Shown here in pieces: positions 24,774 to 32,604 of a stretch of 35,710 bases of DNA. The DNA is from CAZFCK01 sp964517355 (GTDB lineage Bacteria; Desulfobacterota; Desulfovibrionia; Desulfovibrionales; Desulfovibrionaceae). The notes under the pieces are model-generated. The model was not told where the DNA came from and ran no database searches. It saw only the letters and a program-made list of their open reading frames with translations. Within the stretch, counting starts at the first letter, position 1; every line of letters starts with the position of its first letter. A program made the translations under genes and the position numbers. The stretch spans positions 1 through 35,710 of the forward strand of contig CAZFCK010000020.1 of NCBI GenBank assembly GCA_964517355.1, written 5' to 3'.

Positions 24774-25865
24774 CTAGGGCGCAACGCCCCATGCGAGGGC
24801 GGGAGCGCCCAGGCTCTCCATGTCTCCGCGCACGAGGCGCAGCATGTCTTTGCCGTCGGCGGAGCCGATCTTGAGGGTTTCGAAATCGGGGGGCGCAGAC
24901 AGTCGCTGCAGAAGCAGCCCGTCCGTCCCGAACCACAGCGGCAGGACACCTCCCAGGAAATAGCCCCTGGCGCGCAGCGCTTCGGCGGCCTCTGGCGCGG
25001 CAGGATCGGCGAGGTTGAGGATGACCTGTACCGCCCCCTCCCCTAACTCCCGTTCGCACATGGCCGCGCGGGCGAGCAGGTCTTCTCCGGCGGCGGTGAC
25101 TTCCAGCCGCGCCAGGCCGGAGAGCGGGAGCAGGGTGGATGTCAACCCCGAGGAATGGCCGCGCATCCCGGCCAAGCCGGACGTGAAGGTTCGCTGCGAT
25201 TTCAGGCGGCGGTAGACGAGTTCGCCCAGCTCCGCGGCCCGGGGCGGCAGAAACACGTCGTGGGGCCGATCTTTTTTCACCGAAAAATAGAACAGCATGC
25301 TGGTGCGTTTCCGGGCGCCCTGTTCTCCCTGCGAAAAGACGCCGGCGGGCAAGGCCTCCAGTTCCAGGCCGCACTCGACGAACCGGCATTTGCGGGAGAT
25401 GTACTGGGTGAAGACGTGCGTGCAGACGGCTTCCACGTAAAGCGCGTCGGCGTTCGCCCGCGCGGCGAGGGTCGTATCGGCGTATCTGCAGAGGGTCAGC
25501 CCCATGGAGGCGTCGCGGCAGCTTCGCATGATCATCAACTGGCCCGCTTCCAAAGTTCCGGGCCACGGCGGGCAGCGGTACAAGCTGATCATGCCCAGCA
25601 CGTCGCCTCGCGGGGTGCGGGCCACGGCCGTGTAGTGTTCGCCGGAGACGAAGCGCCGCGCCACGGCTTCGGGGTCGTAGACGTAGTCGAAGGGGTGGTC
25701 GGGGCCGTAGACATCGTATACGCAGCGCGTGACGGGCAGCGCGTCCTCGGGCCTGAAGTCGTCGATGACGTACTCCTGCCCGGGTTCCACCACGTGGAGA
25801 TCGGCGGCGAGCCGGGCCAAGGATTTCGCCCTGGGTGCGGCGGGAGCTGGAGCGGATTCTTCCAT
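24774..25865 (-). CDS. GNAT-like protein with a duplicated C-terminal module
   Basis: A 363-residue soluble protein. Residues about 30-195 resemble a GNAT acyltransferase domain: DFRPEDALPVTRCVYDVYG, then GDVLGMISLYR, then a CRYADTTLA helix and CTHVFTQYISRKCRFVECGLE as the acetyl-CoA-site strand and helix. A second region (about 225-363) has the pattern LPPRAAELGELVYRRL, then VQVILNLADP and ALRARGYFLGGVLPLWFG. I chose Met 25865 (MEESAPAPAA) with gaggaa upstream; the longer frame has no such site. It is divergent from the ATPase-like gene at 26236, whose C-terminal part has a matching layout. Acceptor unknown. Confidence 0.65.
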   Translation of the reverse strand: MEESAPAPAAPRAKSLARLAADLHVVEPGQEYVIDDFRPEDALPVTRCVYDVYGPDHPFDYVYDPEAVARRFVSGEHYTAVARTPRGDVLGMISLYRCPPWPGTLEAGQLMIMRSCRDASMGLTLCRYADTTLAARANADALYVEAVCTHVFTQYISRKCRFVECGLELEALPAGVFSQGEQGARKRTSMLFYFSVKKDRPHDVFLPPRAAELGELVYRRLKSQRTFTSGLAGMRGHSSGLTSTLLPLSGLARLEVTAAGEDLLARAAMCERELGEGAVQVILNLADPAAPEAAEALRARGYFLGGVLPLWFGTDGLLLQRLSAPPDFETLKIGSADGKDMLRLVRGDMESLGAPALAWGVAP

Positions 25866-26235
25866 GAGTATTCCTCGGTGTCGAATAATTGGCGTGTAGT
25901 TTCTTCCGGTGGGGATGCCGGCCGGAAACCGCAACGAATTTTCTCAGCGTTGCCTGTTGCGGGAAAGGGAGATTCCGCATTATAAATAGCTCATCGTTCC
26001 GAAGCTTGCAAACATCCTGTTTGGAGTACTCCCTGCTTCCTATCTTTATGGATTCGAGACAGTTGTTTCGGGTGGCTCGCGGTCCTGCCCGTGGGGATTT
26101 CAAGTGTCCGCGCCGTCAGCCGGGCGCGGGCATTGAGGCGCGGCGTCGCCCTTGCATCGCGATGACGTATCTGCCGGTTTGGATGCGGAACACTGCCGCA
26201 GGCTGCGCCTGCATGAGGAGAGGCGTGTGGATGAC
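25866..26235. promoter_or_regulatory. Divergent intergenic region, likely bidirectional promoter
   Basis: 370 bp between two divergent start codons. A TATAAT-like sequence for the minus strand (attata on plus at 25979-25984) is the best -10, but no good -35 is spaced from it. The 150 bp before the plus-strand gene are GC-rich and could be leader or an unrecognised N-terminal extension; the in-frame upstream start at 26152 lacks a ribosome binding site. Confidence 0.4.
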
Positions 26236-27555
26236 ATGATCAGTTCGCTCAAGGTGTCGCTGGAGACGCCGCCTGTACCGGCCTTCGCCGCGCTGGTCCA
26301 GAAGATGGTGGAGGCCGCCGGGGCGCAGATGGGCCTCGCGGAGAACGACCGCTTGCGGCTCATGCTCGCTGCCGAGGAGGTGTTCGCCTATCTCTGCGGC
26401 AGCCTGGACCGGGACGCCGTGATCCGTTGCGAAGTCGCGGACGGCGGGTGGCGCGTCGGAACGACGCTGAGCGCCGAGGCCGGGAGCCTGGAATTGGGTG
26501 CGCTCAACGTGACGGCCAGGCCGCTGCCCCGTAGCGGCGAGGAAAAGGAGCTGGAGGATTTGGGGCTGCTGGTGGCGGCCCGTTTCGTGGACAGGCTTCG
26601 AGTCTCGCGCGAGGCCGGCCGTCTGATCCTGACGCTTTTCAAACACAAGCACTATCCTAAGCTTGTCCCCGGATGCGCCGCGCCTCCCGAGCCGTTCGCC
26701 GCCCGGCCGCCGTTGCGGGTCACGCCCGCGCCCGCGCCGGAGCAGGTCAAGGAGGCCTGCCGGCTGGCCTGCGCGGCATACCCCCATCACCAGATCCACG
26801 AGGCCTTGTGGCGTCCCGGCATGCTCGTGGACATGCTGGCCGCCGGCGACATGGGTGCCTGCCTGGCGACCGACGCGGAGGACCGGGTTTGCGGACTGCT
26901 GTGCTGGGAAGCCTCCAGCCCGACCTGCTTTATGGCTTCGGGGCCCTATGTTTTTTCTGACCATCTGCGCCGGGAGACAGCCGAGGCTCTTGCCGACAGC
27001 TTGTTCCAGGAGTTCGCCAGGTGCGCCGCTACGGTGGTAATCCTCGTGCTCGCGACGGACGACGCCCCCACCGACCGGTTCGAGCCTCTTGGCGAAGTGA
27101 ACTACTGGAACGCCGAAGGCGACCGGCAGCCCATGCTCGCCTTCTACCGTGCGCTGCGCGAGACGCCGGGGAGCAGGGTCTGGGCCCACCCGCGGTTGCT
27201 CCCTTTTTTGCGCCGCGAGTACGACCGGCTCGCCTTCATGAGGAGCATCGCCATGGTGGAGAGCCTGGGCGAGCATGTGCCCGCGCGGTCGGTCTTCGCC
27301 ACGGAAACGCGCCTGGCGCTGGCCGAAGCGGTCATCCGGCCCATGCTCGACGGCCAGGACCGGGCGCAGAATCTGGCCGACCACACGTCCACGCTCAAAG
27401 CCGGAGGCTACCGCAACATTTTTTTCCACATGGACTTGGCCGAGGGCTGGCAGGCGTCCATGGCCGGCGAACTCATAGACGCCGGCTTCGCGCCGCTGCT
27501 TCTCGCGCCCGACGCGGCCAAAGGCGATCTGGTGATCTTCCAATATGTCGAGTGA
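26236..27555 (+). CDS. Degenerate anti-sigma-type ATPase fused to GNAT-like module
   Basis: A 439-residue protein. Residues 1-140 resemble an RsbW/SpoIIAB-type GHKL ATPase: LRLMLAAEEVFAYL near the N-box and LGLLVAARFVDRLRV...GRLILTLFKH at the end. The conserved N-box Asn appears to be missing (EEVFAYLCGSL). Residues about 165-300 are GNAT-like (GMLVDMLAAGDMGACLA, VCGLLCWE). A C-terminal region ends GELIDAGFAPLLLAPDAAKG, parallel to the end of the divergent GNAT-like gene. The start at 26236 has gaggagagg 12 bases upstream. It overlaps the aminotransferase gene by 11 bases, so the two are coupled. Function unknown; it may bind a regulator or a small molecule rather than hydrolyse ATP. Confidence 0.65.
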   Translation: MISSLKVSLETPPVPAFAALVQKMVEAAGAQMGLAENDRLRLMLAAEEVFAYLCGSLDRDAVIRCEVADGGWRVGTTLSAEAGSLELGALNVTARPLPRSGEEKELEDLGLLVAARFVDRLRVSREAGRLILTLFKHKHYPKLVPGCAAPPEPFAARPPLRVTPAPAPEQVKEACRLACAAYPHHQIHEALWRPGMLVDMLAAGDMGACLATDAEDRVCGLLCWEASSPTCFMASGPYVFSDHLRRETAEALADSLFQEFARCAATVVILVLATDDAPTDRFEPLGEVNYWNAEGDRQPMLAFYRALRETPGSRVWAHPRLLPFLRREYDRLAFMRSIAMVESLGEHVPARSVFATETRLALAEAVIRPMLDGQDRAQNLADHTSTLKAGGYRNIFFHMDLAEGWQASMAGELIDAGFAPLLLAPDAAKGDLVIFQYVE

Positions 27556-28663
27556 AATGATTTTGCGCCTCGTCCCGGACTACGTCCGGGGCTTCACGGC
27601 CTATACGCCAAGCCGGCCCGACCCTGAACTGATGCGCCTCTACGGCGTCAATCGGCTGGTGCGATGCAATAACAACGAGAATCCGTTGGGTCCGCCCCCC
27701 GCCGCCCGGAAAATTCTGGAGGGCTTCGACTGGAGCCGCGCCGCTCTCTATCCCAACGGAGACGGCTTCTATCTGCGCAACGCCCTGGCCGAGAAATTCG
27801 GCAAGCACCCGGAGCAGTTTCTGGTGGGTAACGGCTCGTGCGAGATCATCGGCAGCGTCATCAAGGCCTTTTGCGGGGCAGGTGACAACATCGTCACCGC
27901 TGATAAAACCTTCGCGGTCTACGAGTGGGTGGGCGTATTCCTGGGGCTGGAGGTTCGTCTCGTGCCGCTCCGGAATTTCGGTTTCGACGCCGAGGCCATG
28001 CTTGCGGCCATCGACGAGCGCACCAAGGTGGTCTTCGTCTGTAACCCCAACAATCCCACGGGCGCGTGGTGGGACCGGGAGACCATGACGAGCTTCCTGG
28101 AGGGAGTGGCGGGCCGCTGCATCGTGGTGGCGGACGAGGCCTACATCGAGTACGTGGAGCAGCCCGGGTTTCCCGACGCCATGGAATTGCTGGATGCCTG
28201 GCCCAACCTGCTCACCTTCCGCACCTTTTCGAAGATGTACGGGCTGGCCGGACTGCGGGCGGGATACCTGTGCGGCTCCCGCGAGGCGGTGGACGTGGTG
28301 CGCCGGACGCATGTGGCCTACTCGGTCAACGTATTGGCGCAGGAGGCGGCCCGCGCCGCACTTGCCGACGACCGGGAGCACATCCTGGCGACCCGCGCGG
28401 CGGCAGCCGGGGCCCGGAAGATTCTGATCGAGGCCTTCATGGCCATGGGGCTGGAGTACGTAGCGGGCGAGGGCTGTTTCGTCATGGTCCGCACGCCCAT
28501 GTCCGACACGCTCCTCTACCGGCAGCTTATGCGGCGCGGCTTCATGGTCCGGACCATGACCGGCTTCCGCTTCCCCAATTGGGTGCGGGTGAGCCTGGGC
28601 CTGCAGGAGGATATGCTCGGCTTGTGCGATGCGCTGAAGGATATCCTTGCCGAACTCCGCTGA
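27545..28663 (+). CDS. HisC-like PLP aminotransferase
   Basis: A 372-residue fold-type I, class I/II PLP aminotransferase most like histidinol-phosphate aminotransferase. Landmarks: NNNENPLGPP near 43 for substrate binding, YPNGDG near 69, GNGSCEII near 95, VCNPNNPTG near 165, VADEAYIEY near 193, and the PLP lysine in TFSKMYGLAGLRAGY near 227. The length is normal for HisC. It overlaps the preceding ATPase/GNAT-like gene and no his gene is nearby, so it may serve an amino-acid-derived product rather than histidine synthesis. Exact substrate unknown. Confidence 0.88.
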   Translation: MSSEMILRLVPDYVRGFTAYTPSRPDPELMRLYGVNRLVRCNNNENPLGPPPAARKILEGFDWSRAALYPNGDGFYLRNALAEKFGKHPEQFLVGNGSCEIIGSVIKAFCGAGDNIVTADKTFAVYEWVGVFLGLEVRLVPLRNFGFDAEAMLAAIDERTKVVFVCNPNNPTGAWWDRETMTSFLEGVAGRCIVVADEAYIEYVEQPGFPDAMELLDAWPNLLTFRTFSKMYGLAGLRAGYLCGSREAVDVVRRTHVAYSVNVLAQEAARAALADDREHILATRAAAAGARKILIEAFMAMGLEYVAGEGCFVMVRTPMSDTLLYRQLMRRGFMVRTMTGFRFPNWVRVSLGLQEDMLGLCDALKDILAELR

Positions 28664-28743
28664 TCTCCCCCAGAACCGCTCGCTGCTCAGTTTCGAGTTG
28701 CTGACGCTGGACGCCGTGGCGCTGCCGGCCGCGGCAAGGACGT

Positions 28744-29592
28744 TCAACGGGCCGAAGGGGCCGCGGCCATGAGCCGGTGGAGCAGATTTCCCGCCACCAC
28801 GCGCCGGTAGCCGGCGGAGGCCCTCAGGTCGTCGATGGGGCGCACGGCCTCGCAGACCAGCGCGGCGGCACGGTCGATGGTCTCGCGCCTGAGCGTCCCC
28901 CCCCGCAGCGCTTCTTCGGCTTCAGGACACCGGACCACTGTGGGACCCACGGAACCCAACGCCAAACGCGCCTCCTCCACGCAGCCGTCCGGGGCGATGC
29001 GCAGCGTCGCGGCCAGGCTGACGATGGAGATGGCCAGGGCCTGCCGCTGGCCGACTTTCTCGAAGTGCTGCACAGTGTATTTCCGATCCGGAATACGCAC
29101 GGCGGTCAGCAGTTCTCCAGGCCGCAGATCCGTCCGGCCAGGCCCCAGCACGAAGTCCTCGATGGGCGCTACACGTTCGCCCCTCGCCGAGGCGAGTTCC
29201 ACGGACGCCCCCAGAACGTAGAGCGGCGGCAGCGAATCCCCGGCCGGCGACGCCGTGCACACGTTGCCGCCAAGCGTTCCCATGTTGCGTACGAGCGGCG
29301 AGCCCATGCAAGCTGCGGCCCGGGCAAGCAGCGGGGCTCGCTCGGCGGCCAGTCTGCTGGCCAACAGCTCGGAGAAGGTCACGGCCGCGCCGATGCGCAG
29401 GCAGCCGTCCGCAACGGTGACGCCGCGCAGTTCCCCGACGCGCTCCAGACAGATGATGGCCTCCGGCGTCAGCAGTCCGGCGCGCCGCAAGGGGAGCAGA
29501 TCCGTGCCGCCCGCCATGAACGCAACGTTGGGCGCGGTGTCCAGCAGGCCCAGGACCTCGTCCAATGTCCGCGGCAAGTGTACGCGGCTCAT
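28744..29592 (-). CDS. Molybdenum hydroxylase FAD-binding subunit (CoxM/XdhB type)
   Basis: A 282-residue FAD subunit of the xanthine dehydrogenase/CO dehydrogenase family. It has the AGGTDLLPLRR FAD loop near residue 28 and the second FAD motif GTLGGNVCTASPAGDS near 105. It moves electrons from the 2Fe-2S subunit to an external acceptor. The start at 29592 overlaps the upstream gene's stop as ATGA; the longer frame is spurious. It is last in the large-small-medium gene order. It converges with the HisC-like gene across an 80-bp gap. Confidence 0.92.
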   Translation of the reverse strand: MSRVHLPRTLDEVLGLLDTAPNVAFMAGGTDLLPLRRAGLLTPEAIICLERVGELRGVTVADGCLRIGAAVTFSELLASRLAAERAPLLARAAACMGSPLVRNMGTLGGNVCTASPAGDSLPPLYVLGASVELASARGERVAPIEDFVLGPGRTDLRPGELLTAVRIPDRKYTVQHFEKVGQRQALAISIVSLAATLRIAPDGCVEEARLALGSVGPTVVRCPEAEEALRGGTLRRETIDRAAALVCEAVRPIDDLRASAGYRRVVAGNLLHRLMAAAPSAR

Positions 29593-30077
29593 GGCGTATC
29601 CTTGTCTTTCGAACCGGGGGCAAGCGTCCGTGCGGCACGCTCCACGGCGTCGACGATTTTCTGGTACCCGCCGCAGCGGCACAGATTGCCGGAGAGGCCG
29701 ACCCGGATTTCATGACGGGAAGGGAAGGGCGTGCGGGAGAGCAGATCGGACGCGGCCACGATCATGCCCGGGGAGCAGAAACCGCACTGCACCGCGCCGT
29801 GGTCCGCACAAGCCTTCTGGAGCGGGTGCGGTTCGGCCGGAGACCCCAGACCCTCGATGGTGGTCACCTCGCGCCCCTCCAGCTGCGCCGCCAGCATCAG
29901 GCAGGAGAGCCGCGCCCGACCGTCCACCAGCACGGCGCAGGCTCCGCATTCGCCCGCGCCGCAGCCTTCCTTGGTCCCGCTCAGGCCGCAATCCTCGCGT
30001 AGCAGGTCCACCACCCGGCGATCCGGGGGCGCTTCAAGCGCCACCTCGCGCCCGTTCAACCGGAAGCGGATCGTCAT
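29589..30077 (-). CDS. Molybdenum hydroxylase 2Fe-2S subunit (CoxS/XdhC type)
   Basis: A 162-residue iron-sulfur subunit with two [2Fe-2S] clusters. The plant-type motif is in the N-terminal half (CGAGECGAC plus a later Cys) and the helical domain carries CGFCSPG and NLCRCGGY. The length is normal. Both ends overlap neighbours by four bases (ATGA), giving a tightly coupled three-gene operon. It carries electrons from the molybdenum site to FAD. Confidence 0.95.
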   Translation of the reverse strand: MTIRFRLNGREVALEAPPDRRVVDLLREDCGLSGTKEGCGAGECGACAVLVDGRARLSCLMLAAQLEGREVTTIEGLGSPAEPHPLQKACADHGAVQCGFCSPGMIVAASDLLSRTPFPSRHEIRVGLSGNLCRCGGYQKIVDAVERAARTLAPGSKDKDTP

Positions 30078-32386
30078 GGCCGTTTTCCTTTGCCTTGCAT
30101 GGACGCATCACGCATGGCGTCCAGAATTCGTTCTCCGGTAAGCGGACCGCGGCGGATGCAAACGCCGCAGGCGTCAGCCACAGCTGCGGCCACGGCTGGG
30201 AGCGCGCCGCTGAAATTCACCTCGCCGACCCCTTTCATGCCAAAGGGGCCTGTGTGCTCCACGGTCTGGACCGGGCAGGATGCGATCTCTGGCGCGTCCA
30301 GCGCCGTGGGTATGATATAGGTGGAAAAATCGCGCGTGAGCAACCGGCCGCCATCCAGCAGGACTTCCTCGGAAAGGGCGTAGCCCAGGCCCTGGACCAC
30401 CGCGCCCTGAACCTGTTGTTCGTAGCCCGTGGGGTTGATTACCCGCCCCCCGTCCGTGGCCGCGACCCACCCCTTGACCGCCGCCTGGCCTGTCAGTTCA
30501 TCGACCTCGACCATGGCCATGTGGGAGGCATAGGAAAATATGGCATGCGGGAAGCCCAAGCGAAAGCCCTTGCCGGTCTCCAGCTTGTCCTTCGCCACGG
30601 CCATGACGTGCTCGCGAGTGACGGTGCGATCCTCGGGGGGAAGAAACCGGGCCAACATCCCTAACGGCACTTCCCTGCCCGTGGGGGGATGAAAGACGGC
30701 GCCAGGGATAAGCTCGAAGCCACCGAGGTCGTCGACGAACAGGACCATCGCCGCTCGATGGAAGAGCTTTTCGCGCATTGACCGACAGGCCTTGATAAGC
30801 GCCGCGCCGAAGGTGTAGACGGTGCGGCTGGCAGTGGACGACCCGCTGGGCAGCGATGTTTCGGTGTCCGGCTGGACGATTTCCATGCCTTCCCTGGGCT
30901 GGCAAAGGCATTCGCCCGCTATCTGGAGATAGGCCGAGGCGTTGCCCTGTCCCATGTCGGTCACCCCGCTGTAGATACGGAACGCCCCCTTTTCCGTGAG
31001 TTCCAGCTTGGCGATGGCGGCATCAGGCAAACCGCGGCCGTAGCCTATGGCGTTGGCCACGGCGCATACGCCGACACCGCGGCGCTTGAAAGCCGGGGCC
31101 TGATTTTTCCAGGCCTCGCGTTCCCGCCAGCCAGGGGTGTCGCGGATGGTTTCCAGGCATTGCTGCACGCCTGTGGACGTGGTCAGGGTGACACCGGAGG
31201 AAGTGCGGTCGCCGCGGCACAGGGCGTTGCGCAGCCGCAACTCCAGAGGGTCCAGACCGAGCTTCGCGGCCAGCATGTCCATCATCCGCTCGATGCCAAA
31301 GTTGGCCTGAGCTATGCCGAAACCGCGCATGGCGCCTGCGACGGGGTTGTTGGTGTATACGCACCAGCCCCGGACGCGCGTATCCGGGATGCGGTAGGGG
31401 CCGCCGGCGTGTTCCATGCCCAACGCCATGACCTCGACGCCCAGGTGGGCGTATGCGCCGGTATCGAAGATCATGCGGCAGTCCAAAGCCCGCAGCGCGC
31501 CGTCGGCGTTCGCGCCAAGGACGTAACGCATGGTCGCGGCGTGGCGCTTGTACCCGGCGAGCATGGTTTCCTCCCGATCCCAGACCATTTTCACCGGCCG
31601 GCCCTCGGCGTGTAGCGCGGCAAGAGCCAGCAGGCACTGCACCGTGGCGCCGTCTTTGCCGCCGAATCCTCCGCCAAGATACGGCGCCTGGATGTGGATG
31701 GAAAGCGGGTCCAGGCCCAGAGCGTGGCCGATCTCGAACCGGTCGCGAAAAGGGGCCTGAGTCGAAACGATCATCTGCACGGAGCCGTTGGCGTCGGTCC
31801 AGGCCACGCCGGTGGGCGTCTCGATGAAGGCATGCTCTTGGGGCGGTACAGCGAATTCGCCCCGGATTATGACGGGGCAGTCGCGAAGGGCCCGCCTGGC
31901 GTCTCCCTTGACCACCTCCTCAGTATGCAACACGTTGCCTCCGGGCCGGTCCCCATGCACCAGCGGCGCATCCTTGGCCATGGCCCGCTTCGGATCCAGG
32001 ACCGCGGGCAACGATTCCATGTCCACCAGCACGCGCTCCAGGCCGGCCTGAAGCGCCTCGCGGTTCTCGGCCATGACCAGCGCCACGGCCTCGCCGCAGT
32101 GGCGGACCTTGTCGCCCGCGAGCACGGGCTGGTCCTTGTGGACGACGCCCTGGCGGTTGGTTCCCGGCACGTCTTTGCGGGTAAGCACTTTGAACACGCC
32201 TGGCACGCGCCCGGCTTCGGTCACATCCACCGCCCGGATGCGGGCGTGGGGCGCGCCGGCCCGCCTGGCTCCAACCCAGAGGCAATCAGCCGGGAGCTGG
32301 TCCCCGGCGTAGCGTTCAGAGCCGGTGGCTTTGGCCAAGGAGTCGCAACGCGGGAAGGGGAGGCCGATCTCCGGTAAACGGGGCAT
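30074..32386 (-). CDS. Molybdenum hydroxylase catalytic subunit (xanthine dehydrogenase family)
   Basis: A 770-residue molybdopterin-cytosine-dinucleotide-type catalytic subunit. Key features: GGGFGGK near 238-244, RGFG (GAMRGFGIAQ) near 356, the GQGNASAYLQ Q-loop-like segment, and KGVGE with the probable catalytic base E722. It hydroxylates or oxidises a small aldehyde, purine or N-heterocycle; the sequence alone does not settle the substrate. It has no signal peptide, so it is cytoplasmic. It is first in the operon with the 2Fe-2S and FAD subunits. An 8-bp palindrome sits just upstream of its start. Confidence 0.93.
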   Translation of the reverse strand: MPRLPEIGLPFPRCDSLAKATGSERYAGDQLPADCLWVGARRAGAPHARIRAVDVTEAGRVPGVFKVLTRKDVPGTNRQGVVHKDQPVLAGDKVRHCGEAVALVMAENREALQAGLERVLVDMESLPAVLDPKRAMAKDAPLVHGDRPGGNVLHTEEVVKGDARRALRDCPVIIRGEFAVPPQEHAFIETPTGVAWTDANGSVQMIVSTQAPFRDRFEIGHALGLDPLSIHIQAPYLGGGFGGKDGATVQCLLALAALHAEGRPVKMVWDREETMLAGYKRHAATMRYVLGANADGALRALDCRMIFDTGAYAHLGVEVMALGMEHAGGPYRIPDTRVRGWCVYTNNPVAGAMRGFGIAQANFGIERMMDMLAAKLGLDPLELRLRNALCRGDRTSSGVTLTTSTGVQQCLETIRDTPGWREREAWKNQAPAFKRRGVGVCAVANAIGYGRGLPDAAIAKLELTEKGAFRIYSGVTDMGQGNASAYLQIAGECLCQPREGMEIVQPDTETSLPSGSSTASRTVYTFGAALIKACRSMREKLFHRAAMVLFVDDLGGFELIPGAVFHPPTGREVPLGMLARFLPPEDRTVTREHVMAVAKDKLETGKGFRLGFPHAIFSYASHMAMVEVDELTGQAAVKGWVAATDGGRVINPTGYEQQVQGAVVQGLGYALSEEVLLDGGRLLTRDFSTYIIPTALDAPEIASCPVQTVEHTGPFGMKGVGEVNFSGALPAVAAAVADACGVCIRRGPLTGERILDAMRDASMQGKGKRP

Positions 32387-32397
32387 GTGTAATCCTC

Positions 32398-32419
32398 AGA
32401 TGAAATATATTTTTCATCT
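32398..32419 (-). promoter_or_regulatory. Palindromic operator candidate before the molybdenum hydroxylase operon
   Basis: A perfect inverted repeat agatgaaa (32398-32405) and tttcatct (32412-32419) with a 6-base A/T spacer, ending 12 bp from the start codon at 32386. It is well placed for a repressor or for a start-proximal RNA hairpin. No matching regulator gene is seen in the window. Confidence 0.45.
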
Positions 32420-32604
32420 TCATGCATGCGCGCATTTTTATTGTCAATCGATTTTTCAGGGATTCCACACAGATGGTTTGTTTTCCCGTCCGCATGCCCA
32501 TGCGGGGAGAGCACATCGCGTTTGCCGCGATTTTTGGGCGGCGGCAGCAGGGGCGTTTTTCCCAGTATGCGGCCAGGGGAGCGGTTTTCGCGGGGGCTTC
32601 CGGC

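Noticed and set aside
26116..27543. A 475-codon minus-strand frame opposite the ATPase/GNAT-like gene
   Set aside because: The plus-strand frame has a good ribosome binding site, domain patterns and coupling to the aminotransferase; the minus frame has none.
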